A stretch of DNA of 64,000 nucleotides, taken from positions 868,001 to 932,000 of the forward strand of contig CANLUY010000002.1 of the NCBI GenBank assembly GCA_947494435.1, in the 5' to 3' direction. A program made the translations under genes and the position numbers. Of this stretch, positions 56,028-64,000 are shown in pieces. The notes beneath the pieces were generated by a model. It saw nothing but the letters and a program-made list of their open reading frames with translations. It did not search any database and was not told the DNA's origin. Position 1 is the first letter of the stretch. Each line of letters starts with the position of its first letter. Source of the DNA: an uncultured Litoreibacter sp. Lineage in GTDB: Bacteria; Pseudomonadota; Alphaproteobacteria; Rhodobacterales; Rhodobacteraceae.

Positions 56028-56855
56028 ATGACCCCTAACGAATTCAAACCTGCGCGGTCTGAACACCCTATGCCTTTAAAACGTCTTCCCTTGGTAGAAA
56101 CGCTTGCTGCGGCCCAGCGGCGCGAAGCGTGGAAATCAGATACAGCGCGCTCACTCGACCATCCTGTCTTGTTTTGGGTCACGCGCGGTCAGGGACGTTT
56201 CATGGTTGATTGTCGGCTGCGGGGTGTTGGACCGAATACGGCAGTCTATGTGCCACGCAATACGCTTTTCAGCTATGAGATGTTTGCAGGACCTCAAGGC
56301 ATGGTATTGTCCCTTCCGGATGATGAATACGCGGGTTTTCCGCGCAGACCGGCCTTGGTGCGTGCCACTAATGTTCAGGCGCAGGCAGAGATTAGCGGTC
56401 TCATTGATGCGCTTGCCCGCGAGCTAGGAGAACTTCGCACGGGTCAACGCCGCGCGGTCCAAGCCCACATCATGATGATTGCCGTTTGGCTGGATAGGCT
56501 CTTGCTCGGTCAACCCGCAGAAAGCCTCGGGAAGTCTGATCAGCTGTTGTCGAAATTCAGCCATGTCGTCTCCATCGGGCACCGCGATGGGAAGTCATTG
56601 GGTGAATTCGCGTCTGACCTAAATGTTACGCCAACACACTTGACCCGCCTGACCCAAGGGTCGGTCGGCAAACCTGCGTCCGCGTTACTGAATGAACATG
56701 TCATCAACACCGCATGTGAAGCTCTGCTGCAAACGGACCAACCGGTTAAGCAGATATCGGACAGGTTAGGTTTCTCGTCCGCGGCCTACTTCACGAGAGC
56801 GTTTCAAGCGCAAACGGGTGAAACACCTTCGAACTTTCGTAAATCGCGGCGCTAA
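56028..56855 (+). CDS. AraC-family transcriptional regulator
   Basis: 275 residues. The N-terminal half is a cupin-like ligand domain (HPVLFWVTRGQGRFMVDCRL, VYVPRNTLFSYEM), and the last ~100 residues are a double helix-turn-helix with DLNVTPTHLTRLTQ and KQISDRLGFSSAAYFTRAFQAQTGETPSNFR. The ATG follows AAGGGG. The gene ends 40 bp before a pair of direct repeats in front of an ABC importer operon on the same strand, so it probably controls that operon. The ligand is unknown. Confidence 0.9.
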   Translation: MTPNEFKPARSEHPMPLKRLPLVETLAAAQRREAWKSDTARSLDHPVLFWVTRGQGRFMVDCRLRGVGPNTAVYVPRNTLFSYEMFAGPQGMVLSLPDDEYAGFPRRPALVRATNVQAQAEISGLIDALARELGELRTGQRRAVQAHIMMIAVWLDRLLLGQPAESLGKSDQLLSKFSHVVSIGHRDGKSLGEFASDLNVTPTHLTRLTQGSVGKPASALLNEHVINTACEALLQTDQPVKQISDRLGFSSAAYFTRAFQAQTGETPSNFRKSRR

Positions 56856-56894
56856 GTTTTCTCTTTTCTGCAACTAGGCGCTCCACACGCGATT

Positions 56895-56933
56895 GTGTCG
56901 CTAATGGACACCATCGGTGTCGCAATTAGTCCC
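56895..56933 (+). promoter_or_regulatory. Candidate AraC-type operator before the ABC importer
   Basis: GTGTCGCTAATGGACAC at 56895-56911 and GTGTCGCAATTAGTCCC at 56917-56933 agree at 12 of 17 positions and are 22 bp apart, two helical turns on one DNA face, the usual layout of AraC-type direct repeats. The middle also reads as the palindrome GACACC-ATC-GGTGTC (56907-56921). The gene upstream encodes such a regulator. Confidence 0.55.
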
Positions 56934-56940
56934 ATTTTTG

Positions 56941-56954
56941 ACGGTTCCAACCGT
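56941..56954. promoter_or_regulatory. 14-bp palindrome in the importer leader
   Basis: ACGGTTCCAACCGT is a perfect inverted repeat 8 bp past the direct repeats, with TTGACG before and TTGACC after it. Possibly a second regulator site or part of the promoter. Confidence 0.35.
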
Positions 56955-57104
56955 TGACCTTCGTGGGAATATCGGGCGCTATGGCTACTCAAGCTCAGGG
57001 TAAGAGTACAAAAATATCACTTAAGGCGATGTCACGCGGCAAAAATGTCAAGCGGGACCCTCGACCCCGAAAGCAATAGGTCACTGTCAAATAGGGAGAA
57101 AGAC

Positions 57105-58772
57105 ATGACACATGAAACACTGACGGGGGCTCCAGTGCACTCCGCAGCTGCAATGTACAAAGCTGAATATGAAGCGGGAAAGATGGACCGCCGCGAGTTT
57201 ATGACACGTGCGACCATGCTAGGCGTCACAACAACTGCCGCATATTCCATGATCGGTGCAGCACCTGCTAAAGCGGCCGGTCACGCGCAACAAGGCGGCA
57301 CGCTTCGGATGCAGATGGAGGTCCGCGCTACCAAAGACCCACGCACCTATGACTGGACACAGATGGCGGCCTTCACTGCTGGCTGGCTGGAATATCTGGT
57401 TGAGTATAATTCCGATGGCTCATTTGAACCAATGTTGCTGACAGGTTGGGAAATCAACGACGACGCGACACAATACACGCTCAGCGTGCGCCAAGGTGTT
57501 AAATGGAACAATGGCGACGACTTTACAGCCGAAGACGTGGCACGCGTAATCAGCGGCTGGTGCGACAAGGACGTTGAAGGCAACTCAATGGCCGGCCGCT
57601 TTGCTGTGCTGATTGATGCCGACACAAACAAAGCCATCGACGGCGCGATCGAGGTAGTCGATCCAAGCACCGTCAGATTGAACCTGCCTGCACCCGACAT
57701 CACACTTATTGCCGGCATGTCGGACTACCCGGCCGCCGTAACGCACGCATCACATTCCGCAGACACAATGCTGTCCAATCCAGTCGGAACCGGTCCCTAC
57801 AAACCAGAGTCTCTTGAAGTCGGCGTTAAAGCGGTTGTTGTCCGTAACGATGGCTTTGATTGGTGGGGCTACGCAGAAGGCAAAGGCGCTTATCTAGACC
57901 GCATCGAATTCATCGACTACGGCACCGATCCAGCCGCTTGGGTTGCTGCTGCGGACGCTGATGAAGTTGACACGATCTGGGAAACTGTTGGCGATTTTGT
58001 TGACGTATTTGACGGTATGGGTTGGACGAAATCCGAAGTCGCATCTGCTGCGACCATTGTCATTCGTCCAAACCAGGAATCAGAAGATGCCGATGGTAAG
58101 AAGCCATATGCAGACGTTCGCGTCCGTCAAGCGATTGCAAAGGCCGTTGATGTAAACGTCTGCCTTGAACTCGGCTATGCAAGCCGAGGTATTCCAGCAG
58201 ACAACACCCATGTCGGACCAATGCACCCCGAATATGCAGATGTGCCAGGCATGGCGTATGATCCGGCAGGCGCAAAAGCATTGCTCGATGAAGCAGGCAT
58301 GGCCGATTACGAGTTCGAACTGATCTCTATCGACGATGACTGGCGTAAAAACACGACCGACGCTGTTGGTGCCCAGTTGCGCGATGCTGGCTTCAACATC
58401 AAGCGGACAATCATCCCCGGAACAACGTTCTGGAATGACTGGACGAAATACGGTTTTTCCTCAACAAACTGGAACCACCGTCCCCTTGGCGTACAAATTC
58501 TCGGGTTGGCCTATCGCTCCGGCGAGGCGTGGAACGAGGCTGCATTCTCCAATGCCGAATTCGATGCCGCTTTGGCGGAAGCGAACTCAATCGCGGATGC
58601 TGACAAGCGTCGTGAAGTGATGAAGAAGCTTCAGACGATCATGCGCGACGAAGGCGTCACCATCCAGCCTTACTGGCGCTCCCTCTATCGCCACTCGAAA
58701 GAGGGCGTTGTCGGTCTTGATATGCATATCGCGTATCTGCCGCAGGTCTACAAATGGGGCCTTGCTGCTTAA
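57105..58772 (+). CDS. ABC importer substrate-binding protein, Tat-exported
   Basis: Periplasmic binding protein of the peptide/nickel (SBP_bac_5) family, 555 residues. The ATG at 57105 follows AGGGAG. The N-terminus carries a twin-arginine signal, [20 protein letters not shown], preceded by a longer than usual leader (about 29 residues). The mature part has [32 protein letters not shown] and [11 protein letters not shown], the hallmark segments of the family. A terminator-like hairpin after it lets it be made in excess over the membrane parts. Substrate class (peptides, opines, sugars) cannot be told. Confidence 0.92.
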   Translation: MTHETLTGAPVHSAAAMYKAEYEAGKMDRREFMTRATMLGVTTTAAYSMIGAAPAKAAGHAQQGGTLRMQMEVRATKDPRTYDWTQMAAFTAGWLEYLVEYNSDGSFEPMLLTGWEINDDATQYTLSVRQGVKWNNGDDFTAEDVARVISGWCDKDVEGNSMAGRFAVLIDADTNKAIDGAIEVVDPSTVRLNLPAPDITLIAGMSDYPAAVTHASHSADTMLSNPVGTGPYKPESLEVGVKAVVVRNDGFDWWGYAEGKGAYLDRIEFIDYGTDPAAWVAAADADEVDTIWETVGDFVDVFDGMGWTKSEVASAATIVIRPNQESEDADGKKPYADVRVRQAIAKAVDVNVCLELGYASRGIPADNTHVGPMHPEYADVPGMAYDPAGAKALLDEAGMADYEFELISIDDDWRKNTTDAVGAQLRDAGFNIKRTIIPGTTFWNDWTKYGFSSTNWNHRPLGVQILGLAYRSGEAWNEAAFSNAEFDAALAEANSIADADKRREVMKKLQTIMRDEGVTIQPYWRSLYRHSKEGVVGLDMHIAYLPQVYKWGLAA

Positions 58773-58785
58773 GGCAAAAACTTGA

Positions 58786-58816
58786 GGCCGCGCGACACAC
58801 TCGCGCGGCCCTTTTA
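58786..58816 (+). terminator. Intercistronic terminator after the binding-protein gene
   Basis: Perfect nine-pair stem GGCCGCGCG/CGCGCGGCC with a seven-base loop, then CTTTT. It probably reduces transcription into the permease genes, the usual way to make more binding protein. Confidence 0.8.
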
Positions 58817-58909
58817 GTCTCTATCCAGCGCTGCCCCGCCGCCTCACTTTGAGGTGAAAGATGTCACAAGACACGAAGCGGCCAGCTTAGACAGACAACA
58901 GGGGACCCA

Positions 58910-59977
58910 ATGGGCCTATTTATCCTGCGCCGGGTGGGCGTGATGCTGCTGACAGCATTCTGCCTGACATTCGTCGTGTTCTTCATGACGAACCTGTATC
59001 CCAACCTCGAAAAGCTTGCCAAAACCGAAGGCAACTTCCGCATGTCGGATGAGGCGGTGACAAGTTACCTGACAAAGAACGGCTATCTTGAGCCCCTGCC
59101 TGTCAAATACGGACAATGGCTCGGCGTATTGCCGGGCTTTGTGCATACAGACGAAGACGGCAAGACCTCTGGCCAATGCTATGAACAAGCTCAGGTCGTT
59201 GGCGGCGGCACCGTGGATGCTGAGCGAGACGTGGCGCGGTTTTGTGGCGTGCTGCAAGGCAATTGGGGTTTTTCCACCGTCTTCAAAGAGAGCGTGAACA
59301 CAATTTTATCAAAGCGGCTAAGCCTTACTGGGAAGCTAGCCTTGGCCGCATTCGGCGTCATGATCCCTTTGGCTCTCCTCATCGGTATACTCGCAGGGAT
59401 GCGAGAAGGCTCACGGACCGATCGCAGTTTGTCGACATTCGCAATTACAACATCAGCAACACCCGAATATGTATCTGGTGTGATCTTTATTGCCGTGCTG
59501 GCTTCCGGTGCCGGTTGGAAAATTTTCAAAGGTTCCGCGACATCCGCGATGGATGACGCGACATTTGCCAATTTCACCCTGCCTGTGATGACAATTGCGC
59601 TATACGGCGTGGGCTATATCGCGCGGATGACGCGCGCCTCCATGGCAGAGGTGATGACGGCGCAATACATCCGGACTGCGCGCCTAAAAGGCGTGAGCTT
59701 TGGCAACATTGTCATGAAACACGCGCTGAGGAATGCACTGATTGCACCTTTTACCGTGATCATGTTGCAATTCCCGTACCTTTTGACCGGTGTCGTTATC
59801 ACGGAGACGCTGTTTAATTATAAAGGGTTTGGATGGACGCTGGTTCAAGCGGCCTCAAACAATGACATTGATTTGCTGCTGGGATGCTCCGTGGTGGCCG
59901 TCTTCGTAGTTCTGGTGACCCAGCTGATTTCCGATATCGGCTACGTCTTCCTTAACCCACGCATCAGAATTTCGTAA
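58910..59977 (+). CDS. ABC importer permease, DppB-type
   Basis: First inner-membrane permease, 355 residues. One N-terminal helix (RVGVMLLTAFCLTFVVFFM) is followed by an unusually long periplasmic loop of about 95 residues (roughly 30-125) that contains two Cys (GQCYEQAQ and RFCGVLQ). Then comes the BPD_transp_1 core with SLTGKLALAAFGVMIPLALLIG, the EAA-loop ARLKGVSFGNIVMKHALRNALI, and a last helix. The permease genes follow the hairpin at 58786 and are spaced 12 bp apart. Confidence 0.92.
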   Translation: MGLFILRRVGVMLLTAFCLTFVVFFMTNLYPNLEKLAKTEGNFRMSDEAVTSYLTKNGYLEPLPVKYGQWLGVLPGFVHTDEDGKTSGQCYEQAQVVGGGTVDAERDVARFCGVLQGNWGFSTVFKESVNTILSKRLSLTGKLALAAFGVMIPLALLIGILAGMREGSRTDRSLSTFAITTSATPEYVSGVIFIAVLASGAGWKIFKGSATSAMDDATFANFTLPVMTIALYGVGYIARMTRASMAEVMTAQYIRTARLKGVSFGNIVMKHALRNALIAPFTVIMLQFPYLLTGVVITETLFNYKGFGWTLVQAASNNDIDLLLGCSVVAVFVVLVTQLISDIGYVFLNPRIRIS

Positions 59978-59989
59978 GGAGGCGCACGC

Positions 59990-61441
59990 ATGGATCCGCT
60001 CACATGGACAGGCTCAGTCGGCATAGTCTTGAACCCGATCTTCTTCGTGGTTGTCGGCCTCTTTGCGGTCATGCTGGTGATACAATTCGTCCTCAGCTTT
60101 ACCGCACCTCCACCATCAATCACCGTTAATCCTGACGGTTCCGCTATGTCCTCAGGCGGCACGATTGATTTGGTGGGGCGGATTAACTCTTATCTCTTCC
60201 TCGGACTGCTCGGCATTCTGGCCACCTACATGTTCAGCGGGATATTTACGCCCTACGGAACCGGAGGCATCATCGGGGAAATCGGCGTAAGACTCCTGCC
60301 TGTTTGGATCGCGCTTATCATCACATTTGCCCTGTCAATGGCCTTCAAACGAAAGCTAGGCCTTTACGGCAAATTGTTTGACTCCGTCGTTGGCATGATC
60401 GGCTTCGCAATTGTGATGTTTTGGGTCTTTGTTGCGATTTTCGTCGCGTTCGACCTCGTCATCACACATGATCCGCTGAGCCAGGTCTCTGGCATGAAAA
60501 ACAAAGTGCCGGGCACGCCATTGCGCGGTGCCGAAGATGGAGAGTACGCGCATTATTTGCTTGGCGGTGACAACCTTGCCCGTGATGTATTCTCCCGCGT
60601 GATGCAAGGCTCACAGATCGTTTTAATCATCGCACCAGCCGCGACATTGTTCGCCTTCATGGTGGGGATCGTTTTGGGGCTGCCCGCTGGCTTTTACGGT
60701 GGTATGTTTGACACCGTATTGAGCTTCATCGCGAACCTCGTTCTGGCCTTCCCTGTTATCCTGCTTTTCTTCTTATTGGTGACACCAGAGATCAGAGCCG
60801 CTGGCATTGATTTCGGCTTCTACATGTGGCGCGTCCCAACAATTTTAGCCTCAATCCTTTTCATCTTCCCGCTGATCTTTTTGGTGCTGCTGTGGAATTC
60901 TCGCTACTTTACACAGCCCTCCAAGAACATGCTCTTTATCGGGCTGACCGTGGTGATTGGGGGTTATCTTTACCTCGCACTTGCTTGGGACGCTGACCCG
61001 TTCGGACTGATCTCCATCGACCAAAACGTACTGATCGTTTTCGTGGCCGTTGTTTTCGTGAATTCGCCAACAGTGTTCCGGATCGTGCGTGGCCTCGTGC
61101 TCGACATTAAGACCCGCGACTATGTCGCTGCCGGCCAAACCCGTGGCGAGGGCGCGTGGTACATCATGCTTTGGGAAATCCTTCCTAACGCGCGTGGCCC
61201 GTTGATCGTCGATTTCTGCCTGCGCATTGGATATACGACGATCCTCTTAGGGACCCTGGGCTTCTTTGGTCTCGGCCTTGAATCTGAGAGCCCCGACTGG
61301 GGCACCACGATCAATGCTGGTCGCAGACTTTTGGGCATCTACCCCCACCCTGCAATCGCGCCCGCACTCTCCCTTATGACGCTCGTCTTAGGCCTGAACC
61401 TTTTGGCCGACGGTCTGCGTGAAGAAAGCTTGAAGGATTGA
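59990..61441 (+). CDS. ABC importer permease, DppC-type, extended
   Basis: Second permease, 483 residues, clearly longer than the ~300 of DppC. Extra N-terminal helices (IVLNPIFFVVVGLFAVMLVI and SYLFLGLLGILATYMFSGIF) precede the core. LLGGDNLARDVFSRVMQGSQI is the usual domain entry, the EAA loop is AAGQTRGEGAWYIMLWEILP, and an insert around residues 260-340 adds helices (SILFIFPLIFLVLLWNSR, MLFIGLTVVIGGYLYLAL). The C-terminus SLMTLVLGLNLLADGLREE is standard. Its stop overlaps the ATPase start region. Confidence 0.9.
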   Translation: MDPLTWTGSVGIVLNPIFFVVVGLFAVMLVIQFVLSFTAPPPSITVNPDGSAMSSGGTIDLVGRINSYLFLGLLGILATYMFSGIFTPYGTGGIIGEIGVRLLPVWIALIITFALSMAFKRKLGLYGKLFDSVVGMIGFAIVMFWVFVAIFVAFDLVITHDPLSQVSGMKNKVPGTPLRGAEDGEYAHYLLGGDNLARDVFSRVMQGSQIVLIIAPAATLFAFMVGIVLGLPAGFYGGMFDTVLSFIANLVLAFPVILLFFLLVTPEIRAAGIDFGFYMWRVPTILASILFIFPLIFLVLLWNSRYFTQPSKNMLFIGLTVVIGGYLYLALAWDADPFGLISIDQNVLIVFVAVVFVNSPTVFRIVRGLVLDIKTRDYVAAGQTRGEGAWYIMLWEILPNARGPLIVDFCLRIGYTTILLGTLGFFGLGLESESPDWGTTINAGRRLLGIYPHPAIAPALSLMTLVLGLNLLADGLREESLKD

Positions 61442-61443
61442 TC

Positions 61444-63531
61444 ATGGCTGACACTGACACATATGACGGCCCGATCCTTGAGATTGACAAACTGTCCATC
61501 TCGTTCTTCACCCGTCTACGTGAGATTCCCGCGGTGATGGATTTTTCCTGCACCGTCAGGCCGGGCGAAGCAATGGGCCTTGTGGGCGAGTCTGGTTGTG
61601 GGAAATCCACAGTTGCTTTGGGCGTTATGCAAGACCTCGGCGTGAATGGCAGGATCGTCGGGGGCTCCATTAAGTTCAAAGGCCGTGACCTCAGCCAAAT
61701 GAGCCAAGAAGAACTCCGCGACATACGCGGCTCTGAAATCGCAATGATCTATCAAGAACCGATGGCTTCCCTGAACCCGGCGATGCGGATCGGTAAGCAA
61801 TTGATGGAAGTGCCGATGATCCATTTCGGCACGTCTGAGAAAGAAGCATACGAGCGCGCTTTGGAAGTCGTCACTGATGTGAAGCTCCCTGATCCAAAAC
61901 GCATCTTGAACAGCTTCCCCCATCAGCTCTCAGGTGGCCAACAGCAGCGCATCGTTATCGCTATGGCACTGATGTCGAAACCATCTTTGCTGATCCTTGA
62001 TGAGCCAACGACGGCTTTGGATGTCACGGTTGAGGCGGCGGTGGTTGAACTTGTCAAAGACCTTGGTAAGAAATACGGCACATCGATGCTGTTTATTTCC
62101 CACAACCTCGGACTAGTCTTGGAAACTTGCGACCGGATTTGCGTAATGTATTCCGGCGAAACAGTGGAAACGGGCCGTATCTCCGATGTGTTCGACAAGA
62201 TGCAACACCCTTATACGCAGGCGCTGTTCCGGTCGATCCCCTTGCCCGGCGCAGACAAAAACTCTCGCCCCCTCGTGGCCATACCCGGCAATTTTCCACT
62301 TCCTCATGAGCGCCCGAATGGTTGTAACTTTGGCCCACGCTGCGACTATTTTGAAGCTGGCCGATGCGATCAGGGTGTTATTCCGATGGCAGATGTCGCC
62401 CGAGGAGACCGCCACGAAACACGCTGTCTGAGATACGCTGAGATTGATTGGGGCGCGCCCATTGATGTCGGCAAACAGACCGAGAAACCCGAACCGGGCG
62501 ATGTTGTCCTGAAGATGGACAACCTCAAGAAATATTATGAGGTTGCGGCCTCCGCCTTGTTCGGTGGGGCAAACAAGAAAGTTGTCAAAGCAAACGAGAC
62601 ACTCAGCTTTGAGGCCCGCGAGTCCGAGACGCTGGCCATTGTCGGGGAGTCCGGTTGTGGCAAGTCAACCTTCGCCAAAGTGCTGATGGGTTTGGAGACC
62701 GCCACTGATGGCAAAATTCTTTTGCACAACTCCGAAATCCAAGACGTCCCGATCGAAAGCCGCGACACAAAGACAATCGCAAATGTGCAAATGGTGTTCC
62801 AAAACCCGTTCGACACACTAAATCCCTCTATGACGGTCGGGCGCCAAATTATCCGCGCGCTGGAAATTTTCGGCGTGGGCGAGACCGAGAATGATCGAGA
62901 GAACCGGATGCTTGAGCTACTGGACCTCGTGAAACTGCCCCGTGAGTTCGCGGGCCGAATGCCACGGCAATTGTCCGGTGGTCAAAAGCAACGGGTCGGC
63001 ATCGCGCGCGCATTCGCGGGTGACGCGAAGATCGTCGTCGCGGATGAACCGGTCTCTGCGCTTGATGTCTCTGTTCAAGCGGCGGTCACCGATCTGCTGA
63101 TGGAAATTCAGCGCAAAAACAAGACCACGCTTCTGTTCATTTCGCACGATCTGTCCATCGTGCGCTACCTCTCGGATAGGGTCATGGTGATGTATCTGGG
63201 ACATGTCGTGGAACTGGGATCAACCGATCAGGTTTTCCAGCCACCCTATCACCCCTATACCGAAGCGCTGCTCAGCGCTGTGCCCATTGCTGACACCAGT
63301 ATCGAAAAAGAACATATCGTTCTGGAGGGTGACATTCCGTCCGCTATGAACCCGCCCTCAGGCTGCCCATTCCAAACGCGCTGTCGTTGGAAAGATCAGG
63401 TGCCCGGTGGGCTTTGCGAAAAGGAAGTTCCCGCCGTGCGCCACATGGCGGACGGGCATCAGGTCAAATGCCACCTGTCCGATGACATCTTTGCCAAGAT
63501 GACCCCTGTCATCAAAATCGCAGCAGAATAG
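61444..63531 (+). CDS. ABC importer ATPase with two nucleotide-binding domains (DppD-DppF fusion type)
   Basis: A single 695-residue protein that carries both ATP-binding halves of an oligopeptide-type importer. Half 1: Walker A GESGCGKSTVALGVM, signature LSGGQQQRIVIAMA, Walker B LLILDEPTTALDV. Half 2: GESGCGKSTFAKVLMG, LSGGQKQRVGIARAFAG, IVVADEPVSALDV. Each half ends with the oligopeptide-type C-terminal zone with Cys-rich motifs (NGCNFGPRCDYFEAGRCD and SGCPFQTRCRW), suggestive of an iron-sulfur or metal site known in this family. The ATG at 61444 has AAGGA seven bases upstream; a TTG at 61438 is less likely. Confidence 0.95.
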   Translation: MADTDTYDGPILEIDKLSISFFTRLREIPAVMDFSCTVRPGEAMGLVGESGCGKSTVALGVMQDLGVNGRIVGGSIKFKGRDLSQMSQEELRDIRGSEIAMIYQEPMASLNPAMRIGKQLMEVPMIHFGTSEKEAYERALEVVTDVKLPDPKRILNSFPHQLSGGQQQRIVIAMALMSKPSLLILDEPTTALDVTVEAAVVELVKDLGKKYGTSMLFISHNLGLVLETCDRICVMYSGETVETGRISDVFDKMQHPYTQALFRSIPLPGADKNSRPLVAIPGNFPLPHERPNGCNFGPRCDYFEAGRCDQGVIPMADVARGDRHETRCLRYAEIDWGAPIDVGKQTEKPEPGDVVLKMDNLKKYYEVAASALFGGANKKVVKANETLSFEARESETLAIVGESGCGKSTFAKVLMGLETATDGKILLHNSEIQDVPIESRDTKTIANVQMVFQNPFDTLNPSMTVGRQIIRALEIFGVGETENDRENRMLELLDLVKLPREFAGRMPRQLSGGQKQRVGIARAFAGDAKIVVADEPVSALDVSVQAAVTDLLMEIQRKNKTTLLFISHDLSIVRYLSDRVMVMYLGHVVELGSTDQVFQPPYHPYTEALLSAVPIADTSIEKEHIVLEGDIPSAMNPPSGCPFQTRCRWKDQVPGGLCEKEVPAVRHMADGHQVKCHLSDDIFAKMTPVIKIAAE

Positions 63532-63534
63532 AAA

Positions 63535-63559
63535 GTACGGGCTTTCTTAAAGGCCGTAC
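63535..63559. terminator. Hairpin between the ABC ATPase and the M32 gene
   Basis: GTACGG and CTTT pair with AAAG and CCGTAC around a short loop. There is no clear T-run on the plus strand, and the hairpin covers the M32 stop codon, so its role as a shared terminator is tentative. Confidence 0.4.
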
Positions 63560-64000
63560 AACGCGTCGAACTTTGTATCGAGATAATCGAGCAACGGCAT
63601 CTCGGACGGCTCAAAGCCGCACGCATGGCGGATCGTGTCACGCGGTTCGCGCAGTCCACCAAACGTCTGCAGATTATTTTTGAGCCAACCGGTCGCTTTC
63701 TTTGTGTCACCTTGCGCCAGTTGAGCGTCCAGCTGCGGAACAGCTTCGCGTAAAGCCTGATACAAACACCCGGCATAAACATTGCCCAGTGAATAGGTCG
63801 GGAAGTACCCGAATAATCCGAAAGACCAATGCACGTCCTGCAAGACCCCGTTGGAAGGTTTATCCACCGCGACCCCAAAATCAGCTTCGAACCGCGCATT
63901 CCACGCATCTTCAAGATCACGCACTTCCAGATCGCCGGAGATCAGTTGACGCTCCAGATCGAAACGCAACATGACGTGTAGATTGTAATGAATTTCATCC
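63547..64000 (-). CDS. Carboxypeptidase, M32 (Taq) family, C-terminal part
   Basis: Runs off the right edge; the last 151 residues are present. The sequence just inside the edge reads DEIHYNLHVMLRFDLERQL, the M32 signature of the DExxxxxHxxLRFxxE type, and later LQDVHWSFGLFGYFPTYSLG and MPLLDYLDTKFDALYGL, all diagnostic. The metal-binding HEXXH lies outside the window. It is a metal-dependent peptidase and converges on the peptide-type ABC importer, so a shared role in peptide use is possible but not shown. Confidence 0.92.
   Translation of the reverse strand, partial: DEIHYNLHVMLRFDLERQLISGDLEVRDLEDAWNARFEADFGVAVDKPSNGVLQDVHWSFGLFGYFPTYSLGNVYAGCLYQALREAVPQLDAQLAQGDTKKATGWLKNNLQTFGGLREPRDTIRHACGFEPSEMPLLDYLDTKFDALYGL

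Noticed and set aside
1-64000. CRISPR arrays, insertion sequences, prophage structural genes, rRNA
   Set aside because: No regular repeat-spacer pattern, transposase, capsid or tail gene, or rRNA sequence was seen.

Overview
The window reads as a chromosomal core segment of a marine alphaproteobacterium of the family Rhodobacteraceae (Roseobacter group). The evidence is a B12-dependent ribonucleotide reductase, a ppiD-trpE / trpGDC-moaC-moeA-lexA block, a GAAC-N7-GAAC type SOS box in front of lexA, an invasion-associated-locus-B protein, a gene transfer agent type endolysin/holin pair, a two-domain cold-shock protein, and the pyrH-to-lpxB envelope cluster. No genus can be fixed from sequence alone. 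No insertion sequence, prophage structural genes, CRISPR array or rRNA was seen. One tRNA (Pro, TGG) is present.

Layout. 1-6.3 kb: start of an unknown gene, nrdJ with a possible NrdR operator pair, and an OmpA-family lipo/peptidoglycan-binding protein with an acidic repeat region (all minus). 6.3-8.3 kb: tRNA-Pro, a DUF192 protein, a double cold-shock-domain protein and pdxH (minus). 8.4-14.5 kb (plus): fabI, a xanthine phosphoribosyltransferase, an aminotransferase, ppiD and trpE. 14.5-16.1 kb: a divergent-polysaccharide-deacetylase protein (minus) that splits trpE from trpGDC. 16.3-21.2 kb (plus): trpG, trpD, trpC, moaC, moeA, lexA. 21.2-26.9 kb: comEC (minus), gltX, gltA and an unknown protein (plus). 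26.9-33.8 kb (all minus): class III aminotransferase, agmatinase-type ureohydrolase, murI, argC, ccmE, endolysin, holin, paaG-like. 33.9-39.4 kb: flavin reductase, M20 amidohydrolase, mazG, a HerA-like ATPase, then a 411-bp gene-free stretch with three stacked plus-strand terminators, ialB and a small hypothetical gene. 39.4-55 kb: glnE, a YbaK-type deacylase, then a long minus-strand envelope block read as pyrH-frr-uppS-cdsA-dxr-rseP-(41-aa membrane peptide)-bamA-skp-fabZ-lpxA-lpxI-lpxB. 55-64 kb: miaA, an AraC-type regulator, a four-gene peptide/nickel-type ABC importer with a likely operator in front, and the C-terminal part of an M32 carboxypeptidase.

How the genes work together. The 42.7-55 kb block joins nucleotide supply (pyrH), ribosome recycling (frr), lipid-carrier and phospholipid synthesis (uppS, cdsA, dxr), outer-membrane protein assembly and stress proteolysis (bamA, skp, rseP) and lipid A synthesis (fabZ, lpxA, lpxI, lpxB). 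Tryptophan synthesis is split into two transcription units, the second also carrying molybdopterin genes and the SOS repressor. The endolysin and holin have no phage genes around them, which fits the detached lysis module of Rhodobacterales gene transfer agents.

Most of the window is conserved housekeeping sequence. The least explained parts are the terminator-dense gene-free region at 37984-38394 (candidate small RNAs), the operator in front of the ABC importer at 56895-56954, the palindromes upstream of nrdJ, and a 41-residue membrane peptide between rseP and bamA.
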